A stretch of 64,000 nt of DNA from Paenibacillus plantarum (GCF_013141695.1 NZ_WHNY01000075.1:62001-126000); one strand, 5' to 3'; numbered from the stretch's first letter, positions 26,479-35,696 are shown. Numbers and translations are program-made. Notes: generated by a model from the sequence alone, not told the origin.

Positions 26479-26638
26479 CCAAAAACTATTGAGGTACTTT
26501 TACTATATTGAGATTTGAACTTAAAGACGACGGTTGTACGTCCACAGTGTATAGGGAGCAATAAACATCTTGCGATTTTGAACCAATTATGGAAATCGTG
26601 TCATTACAGCGGAGTAGTTGAAAGCTATATAATTGACT

Positions 26639-26652
26639 TGTAAGCGCTTAAT
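26639..26652. promoter_or_regulatory. cre-like site upstream of the sulfatase gene
   Basis: TGTAAGCGCTTAAT matches 13 of 14 positions of TGWAARCGYTWNCW. It directly follows TTGACT (26633-26638), a possible -35, so CcpA binding would overlap the promoter. Confidence 0.6.
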
Positions 26653-26749
26653 ACAAATCGAGAGGGGTAAAGCAGCATTGCGCTGGGTATCGATGAGATA
26701 AGTTGGATCAACCATCACGGATTTTTAATTGAGAAAGGAGACATCACAT

Positions 26750-28207
26750 ATGAAACCACGGCCGAACATTCTGCTAATAACAACAGACCAGCAACGCGCC
26801 GATTGTCTAGGTATTGCCCAATCCTCTCATCCGGTTATGACCCCTCATCTGGATCAGTTGGCCAATGAGGGTATCCAGTTCAGCCGGACTTATGTGGATT
26901 GTCCACTATGTATACCATCGAGAACGACGATCATGACAGGCAGGTCGGCATACAGCCATGGAGTGGCCTCTAATGGTCACCACCGTATTCCCGAGAGACC
27001 TGAGGATACGTTGCCCGGGAGATTGCTGGCGTCAGGATATCAGACCCATGCAGCGGGTAAAATGCAATTTACCCCTCCACGTAACCGTAATGGCTTTGAA
27101 CGGATGCGGTTAGTGCCTGAAGATTATGTTAACTTCCTGGAAACTACGGAATTTCGAGGTACGTACCGAGGGCATGGCATAGGTGGAAACGAGGTATACC
27201 CCGTATTCAACTCGGTACCCATCCCGTATACGTCCACACATTGGACCGTTGAAGAATCTATTGACTTCCTGCGGCAGCGGGACGAGGATACCCCTTTCTT
27301 TATGTGGACCAGCTTTGAAGATCCGCATCCACCCTTTGATCCTGCGGAGTCCTTCGTTCGTCTTTATGACGGCATCCCCATTTCGGTGCCTGTTCAATCC
27401 GACTGGAGTGAAGGGGAAGCATCCCCTGAATGGGTTCGGGCAAGGAAAAGAAGCCATAAGTTGGACGTGCTTCCGCCACACATTATTAGCATGGCAAGAA
27501 AGCATTACTATGCCCAGATTACGCATATTGACTATGAATTGGGACGCCTGTTCGGTGAAATGAAAGGCCAGAACCTTTGGGATAATACTCTTGTTATTTT
27601 CACCTCGGATCATGGAGAGATGCTTGGGGATCATGGGTTGTTTCACAAAACCTGTTTCTATGAACCATCAACGCGGGTACCTTTTTTGCTTAAGCCACCT
27701 AAAGGTTATGGTGGTCAGTTAAGCCCATCGGAAGTAGTTGATACTCCGATAACGCTTGCAGATTTATATCCGACGGTGCTTGAGTATGCAGGCTGCCTGA
27801 AGGATGAGGATCGAAATCGTGATGGCCGTTCCTTGTTGGATATAGAAAGCATTCGTACGGAGCGTAATTGGATATTCGGTTACATGAATGATCGAGACGG
27901 ATTGTACATGGTAGTTAATAAAGACTGGAAATATTTATATTATGTATGCGACGGACGAGAACAATTGTTCCATCTGGAAATAGATCCCTATGAGCAGCAG
28001 GATCTTTCCAGCAGCGCTGAGTATTGCAGGACTCAGCTTTTGGAAATGAGGGAAGCTCTGGCAGGACGGTTTCCTGAATTGAGGGAAGAAGGTATTGAAG
28101 GTCTATGCCAGCTAAAACGGACAGAATCGAGCTATATAGAGACGGAGCTCACTGTCGCCAATCCATTCGCCTGGAGAGGTCCTATGCGATATGGTGGACA
28201 TTGGTGA
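26750..28207 (+). CDS. Sulfatase (formylglycine-type arylsulfatase family)
   Basis: The start is the ATG at 26750 with AAAGGAG 9 bases upstream; the in-frame TTG at 26729 precedes that site. The 485-aa product has metal ligands TTDQQRAD near residue 12 and the type I sulfatase motif CIPSR...TGR (C54, CxPSR), whose Cys would become formylglycine. TSDHGEMLGDHGLFHK near 285 supplies further metal ligands. No signal peptide is visible, suggesting a cytoplasmic enzyme acting on imported oligosaccharides. Next to a PL8 lyase and a glycerate pathway, it may desulfate glycosaminoglycan-like fragments. No anSME or formylglycine-generating enzyme is in the window. Confidence 0.9.
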   Translation: MKPRPNILLITTDQQRADCLGIAQSSHPVMTPHLDQLANEGIQFSRTYVDCPLCIPSRTTIMTGRSAYSHGVASNGHHRIPERPEDTLPGRLLASGYQTHAAGKMQFTPPRNRNGFERMRLVPEDYVNFLETTEFRGTYRGHGIGGNEVYPVFNSVPIPYTSTHWTVEESIDFLRQRDEDTPFFMWTSFEDPHPPFDPAESFVRLYDGIPISVPVQSDWSEGEASPEWVRARKRSHKLDVLPPHIISMARKHYYAQITHIDYELGRLFGEMKGQNLWDNTLVIFTSDHGEMLGDHGLFHKTCFYEPSTRVPFLLKPPKGYGGQLSPSEVVDTPITLADLYPTVLEYAGCLKDEDRNRDGRSLLDIESIRTERNWIFGYMNDRDGLYMVVNKDWKYLYYVCDGREQLFHLEIDPYEQQDLSSSAEYCRTQLLEMREALAGRFPELREEGIEGLCQLKRTESSYIETELTVANPFAWRGPMRYGGHW

Positions 28208-28219
28208 ATTTTGGGCCCA

Positions 28220-28235
28220 CGTTAAGCACTTAACG
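28220..28235. promoter_or_regulatory. Perfect inverted repeat between sulfatase and mgtC-like genes
   Basis: CGTTAAGCACTTAACG has perfect 7-bp arms around CA. It follows the sulfatase stop by 13 bp and may be an operator or part of a weak terminator. Confidence 0.35.
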
Positions 28236-28295
28236 TTCGTTTAAACTCGCTGTCTGCGATGCAGGAGATATTTCAACAAAATGGAGGCGGCCTGC

Positions 28296-29081
28296 ATGGC
28301 GTTTACTACGGTAAGCGTATGGGAAATCACGCATTTGGAACTGGCCATTCGAATGATACTGGCAGTTGTGCTTGGAGGCATCATCGGAATTGAACGGGAA
28401 TGGAGCAATCATGCGGCAGGCTTCCGTACTCATATTCTGGTATGCCTCGGTTCAGCTATGATCATGCTGCTGTCCATCTATGGCTTCTCGCAATTTGTTA
28501 ATGAAGCCAATGTCCGCATGGATCCTGCACGTTTAGCAGCACAGGTCATCAGCGGTATTGGCTTTCTTGGAGCGGGTGCCATCCTGCGCAACGGCAATCT
28601 GATTAAAGGCTTAACAACAGCGGCCTCAGTCTGGGTTGTAGCTGCCATTGGCTTGAGCGTAGGTGCCGGCTTCTACATGGGTGCCTTGCTCTGCACATTT
28701 CTTGTATTAATCAGCTTATTTGTACTGAATAAATGGGAGAAGCATTTACTTAGAAATCGACGATACGATGAAGTGGTTATTGAAATTATCGATTTTCCCG
28801 GAGCTCTGGGCAGGGTAGCAACGATATTAGGCAAATATGAGCTACAAATTGTTAATTTACACATGATACCTCATACGGATAGGAGAGCATCGGGGACGGA
28901 AGAGGAGAATGGTTTGGAGCTAGCCGTGCAAATGCTGTTCAAACTGAAAATTCATAAGCAGGAAAAGCTTATTGCGGCTCTAATGCAAATCTCTGAAATG
29001 GATGAGGTTCTTTCACTGGAATCTCTACACCTGCCTACTTTAAAAAGACCAGTATCGGAAAAAAAGCTGTTTACCGTATAG
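28296..29081 (+). CDS. MgtC/SapB family membrane protein
   Basis: The start is the ATG at 28296 with GGAGG 8 bases upstream; the ATG at 28281 overlaps that site. The 261-aa product has an N-terminal MgtC/SapB domain with four or five membrane spans (VLGGIIGIEREWSNHAAGFRTHILVCLGSA; AAQVISGIGFLGAGAIL). The cytoplasmic C-terminal part (about 160-250) looks like an ACT-like domain (EIIDFPGALGRVATILGKYELQIVNLHM). Such proteins are associated with Mg2+ homeostasis or membrane ATPase control; no direct transport role is proven. It is transcribed alone, with a strong terminator at 29115-29159. Confidence 0.88.
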   Translation: MAFTTVSVWEITHLELAIRMILAVVLGGIIGIEREWSNHAAGFRTHILVCLGSAMIMLLSIYGFSQFVNEANVRMDPARLAAQVISGIGFLGAGAILRNGNLIKGLTTAASVWVVAAIGLSVGAGFYMGALLCTFLVLISLFVLNKWEKHLLRNRRYDEVVIEIIDFPGALGRVATILGKYELQIVNLHMIPHTDRRASGTEEENGLELAVQMLFKLKIHKQEKLIAALMQISEMDEVLSLESLHLPTLKRPVSEKKLFTV

Positions 29082-29114
29082 GTTTGAGTAAGTTAAGTTC
29101 TAAAAGATGTAAAT

Positions 29115-29159
29115 AAAGCTATCCAAACGTAGAAGAGTCTACAGTTGGATAGCTTTTCG
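29115..29159 (+). terminator. Terminator of the mgtC-like gene
   Basis: The arms AAAGCTATCCAA (29115-29126) and TTGGATAGCTTT (29145-29156) are perfect. An inner GTAGA/TCTAC stem and a TTTT end follow. Confidence 0.9.
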
Positions 29160-29264
29160 TTCTAATTCCTATGACGCTAAAATGTCAGAACTGTCTTGTA
29201 AATTTAACAGGGACAATTTATACTTTCCTACAATACTAGCACACATTTGAAGCGGGGGAAGCTT

Positions 29265-31025
29265 GTGAAGATAAATAAATCGCCGTTCGTGTCCTTACGG
29301 ACGAAATTTCTGGTCTTATTTTGCTTTATGATAACGCTACCATTCTTATTTAGTGGTTATTTAACCTATCAGAAGTATTCGGCCAATGTCGAGCGAGAGG
29401 CTAAAACATACTCGGATCAAATTGTAGAGCAGTTGTCGATTAATTTAGAACGCTATGTGAAGGATATCGAGCGAATCACGATTGCGATGTATTATGATAC
29501 GAATTTATTGGAAATTTTGGAAAAACATAAAATCACTACAGCTAGTGGCAGTTACAAAAGCATTGAAGAGGAGGTCAAAATGAGTAAACTTATTGCTTCG
29601 ATTATTATTGATCGGACGGAGTTAGAAGGTGTATTCATTTTTGCCTTGGATGGGACGTTGTTCAGCAATCTGACGGAAACGATCAATGGAAACTGGGAGC
29701 CTAATTCCTCGAATTGGATGGAGCAAGTCAAGCAGAAGGACGGTGGATTAGTCATTCTTCCTCCTGTGGAGTGGAATTACTATCGGAATAAACCGAAGGA
29801 AGCATTGTCTTTTGCACGATTGATTAAGGATCCGCTTACGAATCGCGAGCTAGGCTATGTGAAAGTTGATTTGACGAGTAAAGGCTTTGAGAAAATTTTG
29901 TCCACGGTTAAAGTGTCAACACACAGTAAATTGTATGTATTCAATGAAAGCTTGCAGCCGATTTACCCATTTACACAAGCAGGTACGCTTCCTTCCTTTG
30001 ATGATATTATCGGTACTAATTCTTCAGATATCATCACATCCTTGCGTACCACGGGGTACGGTGGCCTGCAGATTATCGGTACGATTCCAAAGGAGGATCT
30101 CCTGACGGATGCGCGCAAGCTGACCAGCTTCACCTTATGGATTTCAGTCGTTTCGCTCATATTTGCTTTTGCGGCCGCACTGTTTACTTCGGATAGATTG
30201 GTTAAGCCAGTCCATCATTTACAACGCAAAATGCGGCGTGTTCAAGGTGGTGATTTTCAAGAACGAGCTACGGTTTACTCGAATGATGAGATTGGTTCCT
30301 TGACAGAAGGCTTTAACAGCATGGTTACTCAGCTAGATATCATGATTAAAGAGATGTATGAGCTCAGGTTACGGGAGAAGGACTCGGAATTGAATGCGCT
30401 TCAAAGTCAGATCAATCCACATTTTCTGTATAATACATTGGAATCCATCAATATGGTCGCGGTGAAAGAACAGAATAATGAGTTATCTCAAGTTATCACG
30501 AGTTTAGGAAAGCTGCTACGGTATACGGTGGATAAACAAGAAAGATTCGTGTATTTGAAGGATGAGTTGGCGTTTGTCCAAAACTATTTGAATATCCAAA
30601 GCTTCCGACTAGAAGATCGGCTGAGCGCAGAAATCCTTGTGGATTTCTCACACGAGTATGCGATGGTACCGAAGCTTATTCTTCAGCCTTTAGTGGAAAA
30701 TGCGATCGAACACGGTCTTGGCAAGGAGCCGATTACGATACAGATTACCTCCAAAGCCGAGGGTCAGGATCTCTATGTATATGTCACAGATAACGGCAAG
30801 GGCATTAATCCAGAGCGCAGGAAACTCGTTGAGCAACGCTTAATTGAGCCAGAACGTCAACAATCAGGTTTACTATCAGATAAGAAGTCAAAAGGCTTTG
30901 CCCTGCGTAACATTCATCAACGTCTAGTGATTTTATATGGCGAGACATACGGTTTGTCCATTGCACACACGGGTCCCGAAGGCACTTCCTTTTGCATTCG
31001 TATACCATTTCAGTGGGAGGAATAG
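29265..31025 (+). CDS. Sensor histidine kinase, YesM-like
   Basis: The start is taken as the GTG at 29265, with GGGGGA 5-6 bases upstream; the in-frame TTG at 29247 lies before that site. The product is 586 aa. It has a membrane span near 12-32, an extracellular sensor region (about 33-285), a second span (about 287-310) and a HAMP domain (about 310-360). The His_kinase region follows (LNALQSQINPHFLYNTLESI, phospho-His in the NPHF motif), then an HATPase with N-box NAIEHGLGK and G-box DNGKGINPERR. YesM-type kinases sense sugars outside the cell. Its response regulator starts 5 bp downstream, and a sugar ABC importer follows, the probable target. Confidence 0.92.
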   Translation: MKINKSPFVSLRTKFLVLFCFMITLPFLFSGYLTYQKYSANVEREAKTYSDQIVEQLSINLERYVKDIERITIAMYYDTNLLEILEKHKITTASGSYKSIEEEVKMSKLIASIIIDRTELEGVFIFALDGTLFSNLTETINGNWEPNSSNWMEQVKQKDGGLVILPPVEWNYYRNKPKEALSFARLIKDPLTNRELGYVKVDLTSKGFEKILSTVKVSTHSKLYVFNESLQPIYPFTQAGTLPSFDDIIGTNSSDIITSLRTTGYGGLQIIGTIPKEDLLTDARKLTSFTLWISVVSLIFAFAAALFTSDRLVKPVHHLQRKMRRVQGGDFQERATVYSNDEIGSLTEGFNSMVTQLDIMIKEMYELRLREKDSELNALQSQINPHFLYNTLESINMVAVKEQNNELSQVITSLGKLLRYTVDKQERFVYLKDELAFVQNYLNIQSFRLEDRLSAEILVDFSHEYAMVPKLILQPLVENAIEHGLGKEPITIQITSKAEGQDLYVYVTDNGKGINPERRKLVEQRLIEPERQQSGLLSDKKSKGFALRNIHQRLVILYGETYGLSIAHTGPEGTSFCIRIPFQWEE

Positions 31026-31030
31026 ATTAC

Positions 31031-31771
31031 ATGCATATTTTGTTAGTCGAAGATGAGTTGAAAATCAGGCAAGGGCTTAAGAAAATCATTGAAGATGTCA
31101 TTACCTCGAAACTTCGAATTACAGAAGCAAGTAATGGCCGTGAGGCGTTGGATTGGTTGAAAACGCAGGATCAGGTCGATTTGATCATTACGGATATTCG
31201 TATGAGTGAAATGAACGGGATCGATTTGATCAAAAGAGCGAAGGAGTCGCATCCCAATCTCCTTTTCGTTGTCATTAGTGGGTATGATGAGTTTACATAT
31301 GCAAGAGAAGCTTTGCGATATGGGGTAAGTGATTATTTATTGAAGCCCATCGAACGTGTTGAGTTAGCCCAGGTTCTTCAGAAAATTAGTTTACAGCTTC
31401 ATATAACCAAGCAGCCCAATTCCAAAGCTACAGTGGCTGATGTGCCTGATGATACGGATCGCTTATTGATTCGAAGAGTAAGAGAGCTCGTGAATGAATA
31501 TCTCAATCAGGATATTTCCTTACAGTTTCTTGCGGAGCGCGTCTATCTCAACCCGAAATATTTGTCTAATATGTTCAAACGGGAAACGGGGCAGAATTTG
31601 TCTGATTTCGTAACAGAACGCCGTATGGAGAAGGCGAGAAAACTGTTGAAAGAAACGACACTGAAGGTCTCTGAGGTCGCGATGATGTGTGGCATTGCCA
31701 ATCATAAATATTTTGCTTCACTGTTTAAGCAGCATACGGGGTGTACACCGTCCGAGTTCCGAGATCAGTAG
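31031..31771 (+). CDS. Response regulator with AraC-type output, YesN-like
   Basis: The start is the ATG at 31031, with GGGAGGAA upstream; a longer frame from 30992 overlaps the kinase gene. The 246-aa product has an N-terminal receiver (LLVEDELKIRQG; phospho-Asp in LIITDIRMSEMNG near residue 56; Lys in YLLKPI near 105). A short linker precedes a C-terminal AraC double helix-turn-helix (about 150-245; LAERVYLNPKYLSNMFKRETG). It is paired with the kinase above and probably activates the downstream ABC transporter operon. The linker is short compared with larger YesN relatives. Confidence 0.93.
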   Translation: MHILLVEDELKIRQGLKKIIEDVITSKLRITEASNGREALDWLKTQDQVDLIITDIRMSEMNGIDLIKRAKESHPNLLFVVISGYDEFTYAREALRYGVSDYLLKPIERVELAQVLQKISLQLHITKQPNSKATVADVPDDTDRLLIRRVRELVNEYLNQDISLQFLAERVYLNPKYLSNMFKRETGQNLSDFVTERRMEKARKLLKETTLKVSEVAMMCGIANHKYFASLFKQHTGCTPSEFRDQ

Positions 31772-31855
31772 TTGGTTTGTTCTAAGAAGCAAAAGGCCTT
31801 GCTATTTTGAACCTTTTATAGATTTTGTGTCGTTATCTTACAATTGGGCTGGGTT

Positions 31856-31882
31856 TATAATAAGTTTATGAAAGCGCTTCAC
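31856..31882 (+). promoter_or_regulatory. Sugar ABC operon promoter with cre-like site
   Basis: A perfect -10 TATAAT (31856-31861) has no convincing -35, as expected if the upstream response regulator activates it. TGAAAGCGCTTCAC (31869-31882, 12 of 14 cre positions) overlaps the expected start point. Confidence 0.6.
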
Positions 31883-31912
31883 ACCATATAAATGAAAAGG
31901 GGACTAAACACA

Positions 31913-33241
31913 ATGAAGAGAGCTCTACTCTTAACGACAACCGTTATGTTAGTTAGTAGTTTCATTGCAGGCTGCAGTTCAACGAAAGATACGGCTGCTA
32001 CAGTATCCAAATCACCATCAAGCTCCACGGCAGCTACAACGAAAGCGCCAGCGAAAGACGTTAAGCTAACAATGAGCATTTGGGGAACTGAAGAGCAAAA
32101 GAAAATGTATGAGGACATGATCGCAAATTATAGGAAGACAAAGCCAAACGTAAGTGTCGAAATTATGATTATTCCATCCGCAGATTACTTACAGAAAATG
32201 TCCGTTATGTTCGCTTCCAAAACAGCGCCAGACTTGATCTGGATGCTGGAAAGAGGCATTCCACAATTTCTTGAAGCAGGGCAGATGGAAGATATTTCTG
32301 CCATCAAATCAGATGCGGCATTTGATATGAGCGATATCATTCCATCCTCATTAGAATTAGTGACTAAAAATGACAAACTGTACGGTGTGGCTTTCTCAAC
32401 ACCTCCGAACATGATTTATTACAACAAAAATTTATTCAAAGCGAAAAACTTAAAAACACCTACTGAACTCTACAAAGAAGGCAACTGGACTTATGATGAA
32501 ATGAACAAAGCGGCGATCGCGATTACTCAACCCGATAAAGGGATCTACGGGATGAACTTGATTCGTCCAGGTGGATGGGGAAGAAGCTGGCTTGAGTCTC
32601 TACAAACGTTGGTATGGGCATACGGTTCTGACTTCTTCACCAGAGATGGCAAAAAAGTTGCTTTGAATACACCACAAGGCCAGCAAGCTCTTCAATTCTT
32701 CAGTGATTCTATGTTCAAAACGAAGGTTCATCCGAAGCCAGGTGACCAAACAGGGTTCGAATCCGGTAAAATTGGTATGCAACAAGATTTGCTAAGCTAT
32801 ATGGGTAAAGCTAAAGCAGTCAAGGATTTCGAATGGGATATTGCGCCAATGCCGAAAGCAGCAGGCGGTCAAGGAACAACGCTTGGTTACGCCGCTTACA
32901 TGGTTCCCAAAGGAAACGCCAACACAGCCGAAGCGATTGAACTTCTTAAGTTTTTAAGTAATAAAGAAAACACGACGATCGCGTCCCAATACTTCGTGCC
33001 AAGCCGTAAAACCGTTCTGAATTCAGAAGGTTTTTTGAAGCAAGGACCTTCTCCTGAGAGTATGAAAATGGCGGTTATAGATCAAATAGCTGGTGGTCGT
33101 GTACGTCAAGGATTCGTCAACTTCCAGAAAATTGATGACAAAATGAAGCTGCACTTCGATGCGATCTATTCGCAAGCAGGGACAATTCCAGAAATCTTTA
33201 AAAAGTTGGAAACGGATGTTAATGCTATTCTAGCGGAATAA
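31913..33241 (+). CDS. Sugar ABC transporter substrate-binding lipoprotein
   Basis: The start is the ATG at 31913 with AAGGGGA 9 bases upstream; the ATG at 31892 lies before that site. The 442-aa product has a lipoprotein signal with lipobox FIAGC near residue 20, then a Ser/Thr/Ala linker and a family 1 extracellular solute-binding domain (LTMSIWGTEEQKKMYEDMI; LPNMIYYNKN-type region near 165). It captures a sugar or oligosaccharide outside the membrane and delivers it to the two permeases that follow (33316, 34259). The operon lies next to the YesMN-like system and carries no ATPase gene, so a shared MsmX-type ATPase is expected. Confidence 0.92.
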   Translation: MKRALLLTTTVMLVSSFIAGCSSTKDTAATVSKSPSSSTAATTKAPAKDVKLTMSIWGTEEQKKMYEDMIANYRKTKPNVSVEIMIIPSADYLQKMSVMFASKTAPDLIWMLERGIPQFLEAGQMEDISAIKSDAAFDMSDIIPSSLELVTKNDKLYGVAFSTPPNMIYYNKNLFKAKNLKTPTELYKEGNWTYDEMNKAAIAITQPDKGIYGMNLIRPGGWGRSWLESLQTLVWAYGSDFFTRDGKKVALNTPQGQQALQFFSDSMFKTKVHPKPGDQTGFESGKIGMQQDLLSYMGKAKAVKDFEWDIAPMPKAAGGQGTTLGYAAYMVPKGNANTAEAIELLKFLSNKENTTIASQYFVPSRKTVLNSEGFLKQGPSPESMKMAVIDQIAGGRVRQGFVNFQKIDDKMKLHFDAIYSQAGTIPEIFKKLETDVNAILAE

Positions 33242-33315
33242 TCGGATTGGATTAGAAACTGTGGCCAAGCCCTAACAGCTTGGCCATTGTCTCACAAAGG
33301 AGTGGAGCGAACACC

Positions 33316-34269
33316 ATGGATACGTATAGAACAGCACCTACTGAGGTGCAAGCTGCAACAGTAGTTACGAAAAAGCGAAACGACTTCAGTCGAATTAAAC
33401 GCAGAAATGCGATCTATGGCTATTTATTTATTGCACCGATGATGCTTGGGTTCTTAATTTTTATGGCTGGACCGATCATTAGTGCCTTTGGACTTAGTTT
33501 CACCAGTTATTCGCTCCTGCATGCTACGAAAATTGTTGGTGTAGATAATTATGTGAACGTATTAACGAATGATGAGTTGTTCTGGTCGTCCGTGGGTCAT
33601 ACCTTGTATTTCTCGGCAGGACTGATTCCGCTTAATCTCTCGCTCGCTTTAGGACTTGCTTTATTGTTGTCGACTAAACTTCCCGGTGTTGGCATCTTCC
33701 GAACTGCTATCTTCACGCCTGTCGTCACATCTATTATTGTTTGGGCAATTGTGTGGAAATATGTATTCGCTACAGATGCTGGATTGGTAAATCAGATACT
33801 GCATTTCTTCGGCATTACGGGTCCTGCTTGGATGTACAATACGACGCTTGTGATGCCAGTTGTTATTCTCGTCAGTGTTTTGAAAAAAGTGGGCATGAAC
33901 ATGGTTATCTTCCTCGCGGCCTTGCAGGATGTACCGAAAATGTACTATGAAGCTGCTACGATTGATGGTGCATCAAAATGGAAACAGTTCACGAAAATTA
34001 CATTACCGATGATTTCACCTTCGTTATTCCTAACATTAATTATTACCTTAATCGGTTCACTGAAAGTATTCTCGCAGATCAGTGTTATGACCGATGGCGG
34101 TCCTGGGAGTAGTACAAGTGTGCTTGTATACTACATCTACAAGTTAGCCTTCAAAACGTATGAATTTGGTTACGCATCTGCTGTTGCGTTTATCCTCTTC
34201 TTCTTAGTACTCGTACTTACCATGGTGCAGTGGAACTTCAGAAAAAGGTGGGTGCATCATGAGCAATAA
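33316..34269 (+). CDS. Sugar ABC transporter permease (MalF/UgpA type)
   Basis: The start is the ATG at 33316, with AAAGGAGTGGAG about 10 bases upstream; a longer frame from 33280 includes that site. The 317-aa product has six predicted membrane spans. It begins with the family-type IYGYLFIAPMMLGFLIFMAGPII span and carries the EAA loop (YEAATIDGASKWKQFTKITLP near residue 215) that contacts the ATPase. It forms the inner-membrane channel with the next permease, which starts inside its last 11 bp. Confidence 0.93.
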   Translation: MDTYRTAPTEVQAATVVTKKRNDFSRIKRRNAIYGYLFIAPMMLGFLIFMAGPIISAFGLSFTSYSLLHATKIVGVDNYVNVLTNDELFWSSVGHTLYFSAGLIPLNLSLALGLALLLSTKLPGVGIFRTAIFTPVVTSIIVWAIVWKYVFATDAGLVNQILHFFGITGPAWMYNTTLVMPVVILVSVLKKVGMNMVIFLAALQDVPKMYYEAATIDGASKWKQFTKITLPMISPSLFLTLIITLIGSLKVFSQISVMTDGGPGSSTSVLVYYIYKLAFKTYEFGYASAVAFILFFLVLVLTMVQWNFRKRWVHHEQ

Positions 34270-35101
34270 ATCCATCCGATTGTTGGGTAATGCCTTAACG
34301 TATGTGTTTCTAACAATTGTCTCCGCCGTAATTTTGATGCCGTTTGTCTGGATGCTGACCACATCACTTAAGGATCAAACGAAAATATTTTCGTTTCCTC
34401 CCCAATGGATTCCGAGTCCGATTGTATGGTCCAATTATTCGCAAGTGTTTAAGGTACAGTCCTTATTTATAACGCATTATTCGAATAGTGTGTACATCGC
34501 GGTTGTAGTAACGGTAGGAACGTGTATTTTTGGAGCGTTAGCTGGATTTGCTTTTGCTAAGATTAATTTTCCATACAAAAATGTTTTCTTCCTTATTCTT
34601 CTAAGCGGAATGATGATCCCAAATGAGGTTACGATTATTCCGAACTTTATCTGGTTCTCTAAGCTAGGGCTCGTGAATAATCACTTCCCGCTAATTATCC
34701 CACCTATGCTAGGGGCAGGCGGTATCTTCGGAGTGTTCTTACTTCGGCAATTTTTTATTACGATTCCTAAGGACTTGGATGAAGCAGCTGAAATGGATGG
34801 CAGTACGCCTTGGCAGACATTCTGGCGCATCATGGTGCCAATGGCAACACCAGCATTCGCGACTTTATCGATTTTCACCTTCTTGCACAGCTGGGAGGAT
34901 TTCCTCGATCCGTTAATTTACATCTCCTCGTCGAAGTTGTTTACACTACCGATTGCTTTGAAGTTATTCACCGATACAGCAGGTACAGATTGGCACTTAT
35001 TAATGGCTGCATCTGTAATGGCTACCGTTCCACTCTTACTTGTATTCTTCTTCGCGCAGAAGAAATTTATTGATGGGATTGCAACAACTGGCTTGAAATA
35101 A
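34259..35101 (+). CDS. Sugar ABC transporter permease (MalG/UgpE type)
   Basis: The product is 280 aa with six predicted spans. It starts with the typical ILMPFVWMLTTSLKD region and carries the EAA loop (DEAAEMDGSTPWQTFWRIMVP near residue 183). The start ATG overlaps the upstream permease by 11 bp, so translation is coupled. It is the last gene of the importer operon; a weak terminator follows at 35117-35147. Confidence 0.93.
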   Translation: MSNKSIRLLGNALTYVFLTIVSAVILMPFVWMLTTSLKDQTKIFSFPPQWIPSPIVWSNYSQVFKVQSLFITHYSNSVYIAVVVTVGTCIFGALAGFAFAKINFPYKNVFFLILLSGMMIPNEVTIIPNFIWFSKLGLVNNHFPLIIPPMLGAGGIFGVFLLRQFFITIPKDLDEAAEMDGSTPWQTFWRIMVPMATPAFATLSIFTFLHSWEDFLDPLIYISSSKLFTLPIALKLFTDTAGTDWHLLMAASVMATVPLLLVFFFAQKKFIDGIATTGLK

Positions 35102-35116
35102 GTTATAAATAGGGGA

Positions 35117-35147
35117 GGTATCCATGTGATGTGGATGCCTTTTATTT
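35117..35147 (+). terminator. Terminator of the sugar ABC operon
   Basis: The arms GGTATCCA and TGGATGCC (one G-T pair) are followed by TTTTATTT, 15 bp after the stop. Confidence 0.7.
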
Positions 35148-35152
35148 AGTTA

Positions 35153-35220
35153 ACCTTCACTTGACAATTCATACTGTAATTATTATAATTACAGTATGAA
35201 TTAACATTTCGAGTGAAGGT
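35153..35220. promoter_or_regulatory. Consensus promoter inside two nested inverted repeats
   Basis: The -35 TTGACA (35161-35166), a 17-bp spacer and -10 TATAAT (35184-35189) form a perfect vegetative promoter. It is enclosed by an exact palindrome with 16-bp arms, AATTCATACTGTAATT (35166-35181) and its complement (35187-35202), around ATTAT. Outer arms ACCTTCACT (35153-35161) and AGTGAAGGT (35212-35220) enclose this again; the right outer arm reaches the ribosome site. A dimeric repressor site and possible mRNA pairing over the ribosome site are inferred. Confidence 0.85.
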
Positions 35221-35230
35221 GGCGAGGCGT

Positions 35231-35605
35231 ATGTTGAATGTTGCAATTGGTGATTGGGTAGTCGCAACAACAAGTGAAGATGAAATGGTTCATGGGTATG
35301 TGGGAGCGATCGCTTGGCAGCATGGTGTCGCCTTCGTTCATGTCATTGCTTCGGATCAAGATGACATTATTGGACATCAAATTGAAGTGAAACTCTCCAG
35401 TGTGAAGACACTTCCAATAAGCGGACTTGATTCAGAAGATGGCGTACGCAGCATGATTGACATTGCTCTAGGCATCAAGGATGAGATGTGGTTTATGGAG
35501 CTAACCGATACTTTACTTTCCTTACAGTCTAATGGATACAAGACGACCCAAGACAATGTGATCACCGGTTTCTATGCGAACCGTTTAGGTGTGGATCAGC
35601 TGTGA
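35231..35605 (+). CDS. Small protein with IDEAL-like domain
   Basis: The start is the ATG at 35231 with AAGGTGG about 8 bases upstream; an in-frame GTG at 35213 overlaps the palindrome. The 124-aa product has an N-terminal beta-type part (IGDWVVATTSEDEMVHGYVGAI; a short barrel is likely) and a C-terminal helix at about 76-97 (IDIAL...DEMWFMELTDTLL) that fits the IDEAL domain pattern of Firmicutes. No catalytic residues or membrane segments are seen. It is transcribed alone from a perfect promoter inside a palindrome, suggesting high but tightly controlled expression. Function is unknown. Confidence 0.7.
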   Translation: MLNVAIGDWVVATTSEDEMVHGYVGAIAWQHGVAFVHVIASDQDDIIGHQIEVKLSSVKTLPISGLDSEDGVRSMIDIALGIKDEMWFMELTDTLLSLQSNGYKTTQDNVITGFYANRLGVDQL

Positions 35606-35633
35606 TCGTTGGAGAAAGCTCAATATGTAAATG

Positions 35634-35670
35634 AAAGGAGCTAAGCTGCTATTTGCGCTTAGCTCCTTAT
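35634..35670 (+). terminator. Terminator of the IDEAL-like gene
   Basis: The arms AAGGAGCTAAG and CTTAGCTCCTT (35635-35645 and 35658-35668) are perfect, followed by a short A/T-rich end. Confidence 0.8.
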
Positions 35671-35696
35671 TTGTGACCATGAAAATGAACCGATGA

